DNA of 64,000 nucleotides from JABMPR01 sp964508765 (lineage in GTDB: Bacteria; Fidelibacterota; UBA8477; JABMPR01): positions 1 through 64,000 of the forward strand of contig CAZDVD010000013.1 of NCBI GenBank assembly GCA_964508765.1. Direction: 5' to 3'. Below, piece by piece: positions 8,776 through 18,768 of this stretch (position 1 is the stretch's first letter; every line of letters begins with the position of its first letter). The notes beneath the pieces were generated by a model. The model did not search any database. It had not been told where the DNA came from and saw nothing but the letters and a program-made list of their open reading frames with translations. The position numbers and the translations under genes were made by a program.

Positions 8776-9726
8776 TTAAAATTGTGTCAAATATTTAAAT
8801 ACAGTGGGAGCCATCCAAGACCTTCCATATTGATCTGCAAATCCCACATGTCCCCCTTGATCAGTCAAGAATGTGGTTACGTTTCCCACTGATTGATGCG
8901 GCATCGATGCTTCGGGCACAAATGGATCATCCCTTGAGGCCAGATAAAGTGTGGGCACAGGGATATCCTTCAAACAGTTTTTTGAACTCATTTCAGCATA
9001 ATAGTGAGAAGCATCTCTAAAGCCATGGATAGGGGCCGTAGCGGCATTGTCCAGATCCCAGAAGGTCTTGGCTTTGGCCAGCTCAATAGCCATACTGTCA
9101 TCAGCGATTATTTCTGCTTTGAGGTGATATTTTTCCAGGAGGGTCCTGCGGAATCTGGCTACATAGACCCGACTAAAGCCTTTGCTCATAAAATCTGCTG
9201 ATGCACCCAGATCGAGAGGTGTTGAAATGATGGCAGCTGCCTTCACACGTTCCTCAGAATTTCCTTTGGCCAGGTAATGGGCAATCTGACTTCCGCCAAG
9301 AGAGATACCCAGAAGATACACCTTTTGATTGATTCCCATGGCAGGCAATCTTTTATCCAGAAAATACTCTATATCCTGATAGAAACCGGCATGGTAGAAT
9401 TGTCTGCGTCTGTTGATGAGACCCCCACAGCTGCGCATATGTAGCACAACGCCACGCCATCCTCGTTTACTGCACTCGTTCATGAACAGACGGGCATAAC
9501 GACTATGTGAACTCCCCTCCATCCCATGAACAAGCACCACAAGCGGGGCTTCAGGCTCAGCGTCAACCCAATCTGCGGCAATGATGTCACCATCTGGAAG
9601 ATTCAGAATCTCGCGCCGATAATTCGGCAACTTGACAGACATCAGCAGGGAAGCAAAAACGGATTGAAAATGGCCATTGGGCAGCCAGCCAGCAGGTTTA
9701 AAAGGGCTTGGTTGAAATTTCTTCAT
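8776..9726 (-). CDS. YheT-type alpha/beta hydrolase
   Basis: A hydrolase of the COG0429/YheT family, about 316 residues from the ATG at 9726. The family-typical opening KPAGWLPNGHFQSVFASL, the oxyanion-region HGMEGSSHSRYARLFM, the nucleophile elbow GISLGGSQ (Ser), and a late acid and His (ASRDDPFVPEA, GGHVGFADQ) give a complete Ser-Asp-His set. Members act on lipid or short ester substrates; the natural substrate is not known. The open frame extends 29 codons further up to 9813, but the conserved start of the family matches the ATG at 9726. It sits 31 bases upstream of the thioredoxin gene, so may head that operon. Confidence 0.85.
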   Translation of the reverse strand: MKKFQPSPFKPAGWLPNGHFQSVFASLLMSVKLPNYRREILNLPDGDIIAADWVDAEPEAPLVVLVHGMEGSSHSRYARLFMNECSKRGWRGVVLHMRSCGGLINRRRQFYHAGFYQDIEYFLDKRLPAMGINQKVYLLGISLGGSQIAHYLAKGNSEERVKAAAIISTPLDLGASADFMSKGFSRVYVARFRRTLLEKYHLKAEIIADDSMAIELAKAKTFWDLDNAATAPIHGFRDASHYYAEMSSKNCLKDIPVPTLYLASRDDPFVPEASMPHQSVGNVTTFLTDQGGHVGFADQYGRSWMAPTVFKYLTQF

Positions 9727-9797
9727 CGATTTGAAAATAGTCGTCAAAGGTCTTGAGGCAACCCTGTATAAAAATTGAATACTTCCAGGTGAGTTGA

Positions 9798-10163
9798 TTG
9801 CGTTTTGCACCAATTCCTTTCAGGGCAGATGGTTCAACGGAAATTCATAGTGATTTTCTCACCACCAATCTGAGCATTCCAAATGTTCTTGAAATCAGCC
9901 AGGCTTACCCAAATCCGTTCAGCCATGGCACAACCATTCCCGTGACGGTAGGTAACGCAGGATTTTATATCCTCAGTATTTTTAATACCAGAAGACAGGT
10001 GGTCTTCTCCAAAGCTAATTCGATGGACGTCAGGGGAAAATTTAATTTTCTCTGGTCAGGCCAGGATAGCCATGGGAATGACTTGAATTCAGGAAGTTAT
10101 ATATATCAGATTAGAAGTGGCTCTGCAAATATAGCAGCTGGTAAACTCCTGATGCTCAAATAG
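9798..10163 (+). pseudogene. Orphan T9SS type-A sorting domain (gene remnant)
   Basis: A 121-codon open frame that is almost entirely a C-terminal sorting domain: SQAYPNPFSHGTTIPV, then GFYILSIFNTRRQVVF, LNSGSYIYQIRSG and the end GKLLMLK. Such domains normally end large exported proteins; here nothing precedes it. A TGA sits immediately before the TTG codon at 9798, there is no signal peptide, and the DNA upstream is the start of the divergent hydrolase gene. I read it as the 3' stump of a lost T9SS cargo gene. It converges with the aminotransferase gene, with only two bases between the stop codons. Confidence 0.75.
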
Positions 10164-10165
10164 GT

Positions 10166-11689
10166 TTACTTCCCTAAATACTGATCCACAGCTCCCACAA
10201 TATTAAAGATCGCTTCATTGTCTACCTGGTAGGAAGTATTTACATAGTCATTTTCAGCGTTGACTACATATTCTTTCTCAAAAGTCTCACCATTTTGAAT
10301 AATTTCCTTCAGGGCTGATATCAGCAATTCCGCATCTTCCATGGTTGAATACAGACCAAAACTAGCTCTAACCATGCCGGCTTTACGCATAAATTCTGGA
10401 CTCATATTAATAAAATCGATTTCTCCAAATTCAGCTTCCAGATCCACTGACATCATTTCCTTGACATAGGGATGGGCACAAAAGCACTGATTTCTCACAG
10501 CAATATTGAAATAATCGTTCAGAAGCGCAGCGACAAGGCCATGATCCATTCCTCGAACATTAAAGGAAATTGAAGCAGCCCGGGGACAAACCTCCAGGTT
10601 AGAACCACCGTAGATCAGAATTTCTGGAATATCTGCCATGCCTCGGATGGCTACTTCTAATACTTTATCCTCCTCTTCCATGAGGGTTTGCATGCCAATG
10701 CGATCAAGAATCTCAATGGTGGTAGCCAGGGCAATGGCACCGGGGATGTTGGGGGTTCCTGCCTCCTCCCTGTCAGGGAATGTTTCTTTCACTGTATAGC
10801 GATCCTCCAATACGCGTTCCACCATACCCCCACCTACTTCTTCAGGCTCAATAGCAAGCAAGTGATCCTTGCGCGCGACCACGACCCCGGGTGATCCAGG
10901 TGTGTAGGTTTTATGACCGGAGAAGACGAGGGCATCAATACAGGCATCAGGATCATCAGGATAAAACATTTTAGTGGGAAGGTGTGCCACACTCTGGGCG
11001 CCGTCCACCATGAGGAGTGCACCATGTTTATGAGCGAGGCGAGCGATATCATGGATGGGATTTATAATCCCGGTCACGTTGCTTACAGCAGTTATGGAAA
11101 CATAGGCAATCTTGCCAGCCCCTTTTTGAAGGGCTTCTTCCAATTTTGGAATACTGATACACATCTTGTTCTCATCCAGACCGTCTATGGGCACATGATA
11201 AACATGTTTCATATGCTTACGATGGGGCAAGTCATTAGAGTGATGTTCCATGATGGAAATGATGGCAGTGTCCTTCTCAGGACGCACATCGCGGAAGACA
11301 CGTGCCATTCTATTGATACCAGCAGTCGTACCTGATCCAGTGAAAAAGCAGGTATATATTTCAGGATCTGCACCGAGGAAGGACAGTATCCTTTCATGGG
11401 CCCAGGCGTAAGCAGCAGTGGATATATGAGCGGAGTGATGGAGCTTGCTATGTGTGTTGGAATAATGCTTCATGAAATCTGCAGTGATGTTTGCCGCTGG
11501 GCGCAGCATGAGTGAGCTGGCCGTGGAATCCAGATAAATTCTTCTGGTTTTCTCACCATGTACCGTTTCGTATAGAGTATCCAGACCAATAAAATCTGAA
11601 CGAATTTTATCTAGGAGTGCTTTGCCAGTTACAGATTTTTCAGATGATCTCATTCTTGAACTCCCAATTGATATTTCATGAATTGACAA
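10166..11689 (-). CDS. Class V aminotransferase-fold PLP enzyme, cysteine desulfurase-like
   Basis: A 507-residue PLP enzyme of the NifS/SufS (class V) fold. Visible landmarks are YLDSTASSLMLRPA near the start, the HHSNDLPHR motif (His next to the cofactor), VDGAQSVAH (Asp and Gln binding the pyridine ring) and the Schiff-base lysine in FSGHKTYTPGSPG. The segment AVRNQCFCAHPY sits where SufS has its mobile catalytic cysteine loop, so desulfurase or related lyase activity is possible. It is longer than SufS (about 410) by a C-terminal extension of about 50 residues and an N-terminal one. No Fe-S assembly genes are nearby, so it may be a stand-alone member with a different substrate. Confidence 0.82.
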   Translation of the reverse strand: MSIHEISIGSSRMRSSEKSVTGKALLDKIRSDFIGLDTLYETVHGEKTRRIYLDSTASSLMLRPAANITADFMKHYSNTHSKLHHSAHISTAAYAWAHERILSFLGADPEIYTCFFTGSGTTAGINRMARVFRDVRPEKDTAIISIMEHHSNDLPHRKHMKHVYHVPIDGLDENKMCISIPKLEEALQKGAGKIAYVSITAVSNVTGIINPIHDIARLAHKHGALLMVDGAQSVAHLPTKMFYPDDPDACIDALVFSGHKTYTPGSPGVVVARKDHLLAIEPEEVGGGMVERVLEDRYTVKETFPDREEAGTPNIPGAIALATTIEILDRIGMQTLMEEEDKVLEVAIRGMADIPEILIYGGSNLEVCPRAASISFNVRGMDHGLVAALLNDYFNIAVRNQCFCAHPYVKEMMSVDLEAEFGEIDFINMSPEFMRKAGMVRASFGLYSTMEDAELLISALKEIIQNGETFEKEYVVNAENDYVNTSYQVDNEAIFNIVGAVDQYLGK

Positions 11690-11819
11690 GCCATGTTAGG
11701 CCTGAGTATACTCTAGCACAGGCATGACAAATTATTGCAGTTCCTCGTGATTCGTAATAAAAAAGAGGAGGCCATCCAATGGACCGCCCCCAGGTAATAC
11801 TATATGAATTAAATAATAT

Positions 11820-13046
11820 CTATTTAAGCAGCATCATTTTTACGATTTGATCTGAACCTGCAACAGTAATACAGGCAAAATAGATACCGGTTTCAACTGC
11901 CTGGGATGAAGCGTCGGTGCCATTCCATTGGTAGTGGTAGGTATCAGGTGCAAGTTCTGACTGAACCAGACTATTCACTTCCTGTCCAAGAATATCATAA
12001 ATGGTCAGGGTGACGAAACCATGAGTGGGAATCCCAAACTCAATGGTAGTCAATGGGTTGAATGGGTTTGGATAATTCTGCTTCAGGTTGAGCATTTGTG
12101 GAATTTGATACTCATCAACGCGTGTAGGACTAGGATCGTAGAAACCAGTTCTCTGGAAGTTACCACGTGCTGTCGACCAGTAAGAACCAGCAGCTGATAA
12201 TGTTTTGAGATTGATTATGGTAAGGTCATTATCTGTTCCTACCACGATTTCCAGAGTTCCATCTTGACTTAGATCTGCCACGGTTGGTGTACCGCGAACG
12301 GGTCCATCCATTGGAATTGGGAAAAGTCCAAAGTGACTGCCATCAATATTGAAGATATACAGTTCGCTTGAATTTGAACCCACAATGATTTCAGGTACTT
12401 CATCATTGTCAACAACAACGGAACAGAAAAGTCAACTTGTTCCACTGATTGTAGACCCTCTGCTAATGTGATGGTTGTTCCTGATGAGCTGGGAAACATA
12501 TCGCGCATGACATTTTCGTGATCGGGATAGCCATTGCTACCCATATAGTACAGGCCATCTTGAACCAAAACCACGTGAAGGGTATAGGTTCCATTTACAC
12601 CGGTTTCAGGATCAAGGGTAACGAGAAGACTTTCATTGCCACTCTGATAATCAAAGTTACCGGCCAGGCTTAGAGCGAGAGGTGCAGTGGTTGCAGCATT
12701 GGTCAAAATGTGATTCTGCCAAGTTGTAGTGCTACCGCCATCCGTTACACCATCAATAGTCATCCATGGAACCCATTGGACAGAATAGTATGTCTGTCGA
12801 GCATTTCCATCGGCACTATTGTAAGTGTAATGGATCGGTTCCAGACCACGACATGTGGTAGTTAATTTGTGTGTGAGTTGTAGGATTATTTTGTTGGAAC
12901 ACGTCCAACTGAGACCCTGCGGGTCCACATGAAGGTCAGCCAGCATTGGTAAAATATTCGGCTAATACCAGTCTTTCGGCAGTATGCCCAAGTGCGAATA
13001 ATGCAAGCAGTATCATCACTACGCTTGCACTTCTGTTTTTGATCAT
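11820..13046 (-). pseudogene. Broken Omp28-like / FG-GAP / T9SS sorting-domain gene
   Basis: The reading starts at an ATG at 13046 with a GGAGAG site and encodes a signal peptide then RLVLAEYFTNAG, the start of an Omp28-like thioredoxin-fold domain. Three lesions follow. First, an in-frame TGA at 12938-12936 replaces the first Cys of what should be a CPSC motif. Second, a frameshift near 12826-12836 separates NYHMSWSGTDP from HYTYNSADGNARQTYY. Third, near 12412-12424 the frame changes again, where the Omp28 part (EQVDFSV) is joined to an FG-GAP-like part (DNDEVPEIIVGSN), probably through an internal deletion. The last part is intact and ends in LKQNYPNPFNPLTTIEF and the sorting-domain end QIVKMMLLK. 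Neighbouring genes have no such errors, so decay is more likely than sequencing error. Confidence 0.8.
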
Positions 13047-13178
13047 AATCTCTCCATTTGAATATTATTACTTGCCAGAGTACAGCATGTCATTAGCTAG
13101 AAAATCAAGGGGCTCTGCGCCACCACAAAGCCCTTTGTAAAACATTTGTTAACAAACTTTAATAAATCTGATGAATGC

Positions 13179-16100
13179 CTATGTAGAGGCCTCCAGTTTT
13201 TTCCTCTCAGCGCGGCTCTCAATCAATGAATACAGAACTGGCACTACAATGAGTGTTAAGAAAGATGAAACCGCCAGACCAAAGATCAGACTTACTGCCA
13301 GAGGTCTCCAATATTCGGCTCCACCCGCCAGATTCAAACTCAGGGGAATCATACCTGCCAGTGTCGTCACTGTTGTCAGAATGATCGGCCGCAGTCTGTT
13401 CCTGCCAGCTTTAATTAACGCTTCGCGAACCAGCAAGCCCTCCCTGCGCAAATCGTTTACATAGGAAATGAGAACAATGGCGTCATTCACCACAACTCCC
13501 ATGAGGGCAACCACTCCAAAGAAAGCCATGATGCCAAAAGGAACGCGGGTAATCATGAGTCCAAAGATAACACCGATAAAAGATAATGGGATGGCCAGAC
13601 CGATGATCAAGGGTTGTTTGATGGATTGAAACTGAGCGCTGAGAATGATCATGATGATGATAAATCCAATGATCATGGCTCTTCCCAGACTGACAAATGA
13701 CTTAGTAGCCTCATCCTGAATTCCTCCATACTCTACGGTGACCCCATTGGGTACAGCCAGTTTAGCCAGGAAGGGATCCATACGCCGACGAATATCAGTG
13801 GCATCCACTCCCTTGGCCAGGTCGCAGGAAACTGAAATATTGCGCTTGAAATCCTGGTGTTTGATGAGCGATTCACTACTGCCCAGCTCCAGGGAGGCAA
13901 CATTCTCAAAAGGAATCATCTGACCCATCTGGTTCATGATATTCAGATTTCGAATGGCATCGACCGCATCATCACCGTCTGTGTCCAAGCGAACCACCAC
14001 GGGAATATCCTCGAGACCATCTGTATAGGTGGTTGCCTCCAGGCCGATCATGGCTGCAGCCAGCGTATTGCTAATCTCTTGACTGGAAAGTCCATAACTG
14101 GCGGCACGATCATGATCCACCACTGCCTGAAACTCAGTTCTGCGGACACCCAGACTGGATTCTACATTCAAAGCTCCCTCAACAGTTGCCAGATTCCGTT
14201 TGATCTGTTCAGCCACAAATCCAAGGGCATCAAGATCATCACCACTTACATCGATAACCACATTACTGGCAATGGGAGGGCCTTCAGCGATGGTTTGAAG
14301 CGTAATGCTAACTCCTGGCCAACGCGATAGCTTGGCATCCATGACCTCCATCAAATCTTCGACAGATGTATCACGATCCCGTGCATCCACAAGATCCACA
14401 TTAATTTGACCAATTTCAGCTCCCTTGCCCCCACCCTGAGCTACGCGCAGATTCTGCACACCACTTTCACCAACGGTGGAGACAATTCGATCGACTTCAT
14501 CGAAGCTTAATAAATATTCTTCGACAACTTTCACCACAGAATCCGTATAATCGAGTTGGCTGCCGGCCGGTGTGTTAATATCGACAATAATCCTGGGTTT
14601 GGGTACTTTGGGGAAAATTTGCAGCTTCACCAGCTTGGTATCGCTGACTGTAGAAATACCTACGATAGCGATGGACATGAAGAAAACGACTGTGATACCA
14701 GCGATCACAAGGAGTCTATGGTTCAAGGCTATGTTCACCATTCTGGTATAGAGACGCTTGCCGATCCATTCACCACTGAGCATGCCGGCTCGTTTCGTGA
14801 CCGTCATCATTTTTGACGCCAGAACAGGAATGAGGAAATGATCTGCCAGAAAAGCCCCAAACAGACTAAATATCACCACTTTGGGAATCACTGATAAAAA
14901 CTGACCCATAGTCCCTGACATGTAAATGATGGGCGCAAAAGCTACCATGGTTGTCAATACTGATGTTAAAATGGGGATACCCACCTCATCAACGGACTGC
15001 ATGGCGGCTGCCTTCCGGCTCAAGCCTTCCTCCATATGTCGATAAGTTGACTCTGCTACAATAATGGCTCCATCCACAACAACACCCAGCACGATAATCA
15101 GACCAAACATGGAGATACTGGTCCTGGCTAAATCGAAAACATACATCGCAGGGAAGGAGGTCATGAGTGCAAAGGGCAAAGCCAGGGATACAATCAGGGC
15201 ATTTTTAAATCCGATTCCTGCGAAGAGTACAATAATGACAAATAAGATTCCCCAGGCAGCATTTTGATTTAACTGACTGGTTTGCTTTCCAATGTCTGTG
15301 GCCTGTCTGGCTGTATAGGCATATTGCATTCCCGTCGGGAATTTTTCAGCCAGTTTATTAACAACCGCTTCAATATTTTCAGTGGTTTCCACAATGTGAG
15401 CTCCGGTTCTCTTTGAAATAAGGAGCGTTACACTGTTTTCTTTCTGATAGCGAGAATAGCTGGAGGGTATCTCAAATCCATCGGTGATGGTTCCCACATC
15501 ACGAATTCGTTTTACATTGCCTGATTGATCGACACCCAGGATGGTATTTTCAATATCATTGATCTCTGCATACTTGCCCACTGTTCGAACAAAAATATCC
15601 TGTCCCTTGAGCTTCACTGTCCCACCGGGAAAGTTTATATTGCTCTTTCTCAGAGCCATGAGTACCTGGGGGATGCTGAGATTGTTTGCCAATAGTAGAT
15701 TGGGATCAACGTCAATGGCGATTTCACGTTCTTCTCCACCAAACATCTCTACCTGATTGACACCCGATATTCGTGTGAGTTGATCCTTGATCAGCTCAGC
15801 CTGTTTCCGTAATTCATGGGGAGTGAATTCACCATAAATATTCAAAATACTTATGGGGATATCTGCAAAATCAATATCAGTGACGGTTACATTTTCGATT
15901 TCATCCCTAAGCTCAGGGATGGCCTCGTTTACCCTTTCCTTCAGATCATCAATACTCTTCTCAAGGTCCGCTTCAGGTGAAAACTTGATGGTGATGAATC
16001 CCACGTTTTGCAGGGCATAAGCCGTGATATCATCAACATCCTGCAATTGAGCCAATTTTTCCTCAATGGGTTTGATGATTTCAGTTTCCACCTCCGAGGG

Positions 16101-16265
16101 TGCTGCCCCAACATAGGTTGCAGAAACAAAGGCATAGGGAATATCTATTCTTGGGATCAACTCCAGGGGAAGAATGAAATAGGCAGTGATACTGGCAATA
16201 AATATACCCAGAGAAGCAAATAAAACGGTCTTGGGGTGATTGATGGCCTGTTTTGATATTTTCAT
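13179..16265 (-). CDS. RND-family efflux permease (AcrB/MdtB-like)
   Basis: A 1028-residue inner-membrane pump subunit, full length for HAE-type RND transporters. It begins with a short cytoplasmic helix and TM1 (ASLGIFIASITAYFILPLEL) followed by the porter domain (PSEVETEIIKPIEEKLAQL). TM4 carries the proton-relay aspartate in LGVVVDGAIIVAEST and the second half carries the equivalent VVVNDAIVLISYV; the second TM bundle starts near residue 510. With the adaptor and TolC-like genes just upstream it forms a complete tripartite exporter. The Shine-Dalgarno lies in the 14-base gap after the adaptor gene. Substrate cannot be read; drug, bile or fatty-acid type compounds are usual for systems with a TetR regulator. 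Confidence 0.93.
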   Translation of the reverse strand: MKISKQAINHPKTVLFASLGIFIASITAYFILPLELIPRIDIPYAFVSATYVGAAPSEVETEIIKPIEEKLAQLQDVDDITAYALQNVGFITIKFSPEADLEKSIDDLKERVNEAIPELRDEIENVTVTDIDFADIPISILNIYGEFTPHELRKQAELIKDQLTRISGVNQVEMFGGEEREIAIDVDPNLLLANNLSIPQVLMALRKSNINFPGGTVKLKGQDIFVRTVGKYAEINDIENTILGVDQSGNVKRIRDVGTITDGFEIPSSYSRYQKENSVTLLISKRTGAHIVETTENIEAVVNKLAEKFPTGMQYAYTARQATDIGKQTSQLNQNAAWGILFVIIVLFAGIGFKNALIVSLALPFALMTSFPAMYVFDLARTSISMFGLIIVLGVVVDGAIIVAESTYRHMEEGLSRKAAAMQSVDEVGIPILTSVLTTMVAFAPIIYMSGTMGQFLSVIPKVVIFSLFGAFLADHFLIPVLASKMMTVTKRAGMLSGEWIGKRLYTRMVNIALNHRLLVIAGITVVFFMSIAIVGISTVSDTKLVKLQIFPKVPKPRIIVDINTPAGSQLDYTDSVVKVVEEYLLSFDEVDRIVSTVGESGVQNLRVAQGGGKGAEIGQINVDLVDARDRDTSVEDLMEVMDAKLSRWPGVSITLQTIAEGPPIASNVVIDVSGDDLDALGFVAEQIKRNLATVEGALNVESSLGVRRTEFQAVVDHDRAASYGLSSQEISNTLAAAMIGLEATTYTDGLEDIPVVVRLDTDGDDAVDAIRNLNIMNQMGQMIPFENVASLELGSSESLIKHQDFKRNISVSCDLAKGVDATDIRRRMDPFLAKLAVPNGVTVEYGGIQDEATKSFVSLGRAMIIGFIIIMIILSAQFQSIKQPLIIGLAIPLSFIGVIFGLMITRVPFGIMAFFGVVALMGVVVNDAIVLISYVNDLRREGLLVREALIKAGRNRLRPIILTTVTTLAGMIPLSLNLAGGAEYWRPLAVSLIFGLAVSSFLTLIVVPVLYSLIESRAERKKLEAST

Positions 16266-16279
16266 GAAGGCATCCTTCC

Positions 16280-17329
16280 CTAGTCCACAATATCCAAGAG
16301 AGAACCATCTTTTACATCATTATGCCCTTTAACAATGAGCATATCTCCAGGACTAACATCCGCATCTATAAATACTTCTGAACCGGAAAGTGCCCGAATG
16401 CTGATTTCTTTCTGTACAGCTCTGCCCTCTTCAGCCAGATAGATGAATTTCTTTTCACCATCGTCCTGAATCAGGTTCAGTTGCAACACCAGAGCTTCGG
16501 GATAATATTCCTGAACAATCCGGACATCACCAATGAGACCCAATTTCATCCCGCTCATATTGCCTGACATGCGAACTTCAACATCATAATTGTTAGACAT
16601 ATTTTTGGGTGCCATGCCGATACGAAGCACGGCTCCTCCGAAAACTCGATCGGGAAAGGTTTTAAATTTGATCTGTGCAAATTGTCCATTTTTAATTTGC
16701 CCAATGCGCGCCTCAGGCACAGGAACAATAAGTTTCAAATGATTCATGTCAGCCAATACCATGGGTGGCTGCATGGCGGCTCCAGGTGAAACCAGATCAC
16801 CAATATTTAGATTTTTTGCCACAATCCAGCCACTGAAAGGAGCACGAAGTACTGCATTATCCAGTGAATTCTTCGCCTGGGTATAGCCAGCTTTCGCGTT
16901 ATCGAGACCAATCCGAGCCATCTCATATTGATCGGAAGAAATCACATTCGAATTAAACAGGGATTTAGAGCTTTCCAGGTCTCGCCTGGATTTCTCATAC
17001 ATGGATTTTGCCTGAGTGTACATGGTGGAATACACATCCGTCTCGATACTGGCCAGACGTTGATCCTTATTTACATAATCACCAACATTCACCCAAATTG
17101 AGTCCACCTGTCCGGATGACTGAAACAGCAAATTGACCTGATTTTCAGAGACAACTCTACCAATACTGTGGAAATCTATTTGAAAGGGCTTGTATTTTAC
17201 CGTGTCCAGTGCAACCGGAACCTTTATTTCGACAATTTCTTTTACTTCTGCTTCGCCACCACAATTTGACAGCACTGTTAAACTTACTACGCTGAGTAGT
17301 ATGCGTACCCATGTCTTCAATGATTTCAT
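16280..17329 (-). CDS. RND efflux adaptor (membrane fusion) lipoprotein
   Basis: A 349-residue periplasmic adaptor of the HlyD/AcrA family that bridges the RND pump and the outer-membrane channel. The signal peptide ends in a lipobox-like LSNC (Cys about 23). Lipoyl half-motifs flank a helical hairpin: DSIWVNVGDYVNKDQRLASI before, and APFSGWIVAKNLNIGDLVSP after, with the coiled coil between them (about residues 100-160). The beta-barrel and membrane-proximal domains follow (VPVPEARIGQIKNGQFAQI). The ATG overlaps the TAA of the TolC-like gene by one base (TAATG). Confidence 0.92.
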   Translation of the reverse strand: MKSLKTWVRILLSVVSLTVLSNCGGEAEVKEIVEIKVPVALDTVKYKPFQIDFHSIGRVVSENQVNLLFQSSGQVDSIWVNVGDYVNKDQRLASIETDVYSTMYTQAKSMYEKSRRDLESSKSLFNSNVISSDQYEMARIGLDNAKAGYTQAKNSLDNAVLRAPFSGWIVAKNLNIGDLVSPGAAMQPPMVLADMNHLKLIVPVPEARIGQIKNGQFAQIKFKTFPDRVFGGAVLRIGMAPKNMSNNYDVEVRMSGNMSGMKLGLIGDVRIVQEYYPEALVLQLNLIQDDGEKKFIYLAEEGRAVQKEISIRALSGSEVFIDADVSPGDMLIVKGHNDVKDGSLLDIVD

Positions 17330-18768
17330 TATTCTTCTCCAAGGGCACGTGCCAGTGAGGCGCGGGCGCTGTTATATTCATAATATGCCTGATAGAGACC
17401 AAGTTCGGCCTGGTCGCTGGCGCTTTGGGAATCCAGAACCTGTAGTTGGCTCGCCATACCTTGTTGGTAGAGACGCTGGGCCATATCGACTCCCTTACGA
17501 GCCTGTCCGACCCCTTTGAGACCAGCATCTATTTTTCTGGCAGATTCCTGGATGCTCAGATAAATACTCCTCAGCTCCAGGAGCAGATTCTCCCGCATAT
17601 CATGTTGCTGGTATTCAGATTTCCGATGATCAGCTTTGGCTTTCTGCACCCTGGCTGTAGAACCAAAGCCATTAAATATGGGCATGTTGATCCCAACTGC
17701 CAGAGATGAGGACTCATTGAAGTCTGCATCATCATAGCCTTCATCATTGTATGACTTCATTTCCTGATATGATCCGGTCAGTGCAATGGAGGGCATGAAC
17801 TCTGCCTTGACCATGAGGATATTTTCCTTCATGAGTCTCACATTGGCCTCCAGCTGAGAGAACATGGGTTGATTCGAAATCATTTTGCGTTCCAATTCAG
17901 CCAGATCGAGATTGCTATCTATTTGTGTTTGAAGTTCACCCAGAGTGGCGATGTCCTGATCAATCTGGAGTCCACAGCTACGCTTTAAGTCAGCATAGGC
18001 TAGTTCTTTCATCTTGCGGGCATTGCTCACCATGGTGGTTTGATTGGCGACCTGCACATCTGCTCTGATTACATCGAATTCAGCTGTTTTGCCCTGCTCA
18101 TAAAGCGCAGTTACATTCTTCAGGTTCTGCTGCATGACCTTAAGTGAATTTTCCATTACCGAGATCATTTTATCAGCCAGTAAAACTCCAAAGTAGGCTT
18201 TCTTGGTATTTTCGATGACAAATAGTCGAGTTACATCAGCCGCAGAGGTTGCCAGATCTCCATATACATTGGCGCCACGGATGGCGGCAATGACACGACC
18301 CTCAAACAGGGGTTGAGTCAAACTCAGTCCATAAACCATGGTATTGTCTGATCCAAAGGCCAACTCAAGGGGGACCATCTGGATTCCCGTCTGTTGGAGA
18401 TGTTGCCCAGGAATGGGAATTCCATCGGTTCCGATATATGGGATCGTGTTTCCTGTGCCATCTGTAAGCGCTACCGGGTTGCCTGATGCATCAATGACAC
18501 CAAAGGGAACAGGGAACGAAAGCGGTTGTGCTCCAATGGCAAAACTATGAGACATCTGACCAAATGCAGAGATAACTGGTAAGGCAGAGGAAAATGCTTC
18601 TTTACGTTGCGCTTTTGCTTTGAACAGTTCTTCCTGAGCATTTTGCATATTTACATTGTTTTTCAGTGCCAACGCAATGGCCTGGTCTAAATCCAAATCC
18701 AGGGTCTGGGCTTGCATTGGGTTGATCAATAAGAGGCTGACCACTATAGTCAGCAAACATTTAGTCAT
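17329..18768 (-). CDS. TolC-family outer-membrane efflux channel
   Basis: A 479-residue protein with a signal peptide (MTKCLLTIVVSLLLINPMQA) and the two-fold repeated alpha-barrel of the outer-membrane efflux protein family: LDLDQAIALALKNNVNMQNA at the start of the first half and long heptad-rich helices around residues 180-240 and 370-470 (SIQESARKIDAGLKGVGQAR). It would form the trimeric outer-membrane duct of the efflux system. An insert of about 70 residues between 60 and 140 is a likely extracellular or equatorial loop. The start codon overlaps the tetR stop by four bases (ATGA). Confidence 0.92.
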   Translation of the reverse strand: MTKCLLTIVVSLLLINPMQAQTLDLDLDQAIALALKNNVNMQNAQEELFKAKAQRKEAFSSALPVISAFGQMSHSFAIGAQPLSFPVPFGVIDASGNPVALTDGTGNTIPYIGTDGIPIPGQHLQQTGIQMVPLELAFGSDNTMVYGLSLTQPLFEGRVIAAIRGANVYGDLATSAADVTRLFVIENTKKAYFGVLLADKMISVMENSLKVMQQNLKNVTALYEQGKTAEFDVIRADVQVANQTTMVSNARKMKELAYADLKRSCGLQIDQDIATLGELQTQIDSNLDLAELERKMISNQPMFSQLEANVRLMKENILMVKAEFMPSIALTGSYQEMKSYNDEGYDDADFNESSSLAVGINMPIFNGFGSTARVQKAKADHRKSEYQQHDMRENLLLELRSIYLSIQESARKIDAGLKGVGQARKGVDMAQRLYQQGMASQLQVLDSQSASDQAELGLYQAYYEYNSARASLARALGEE

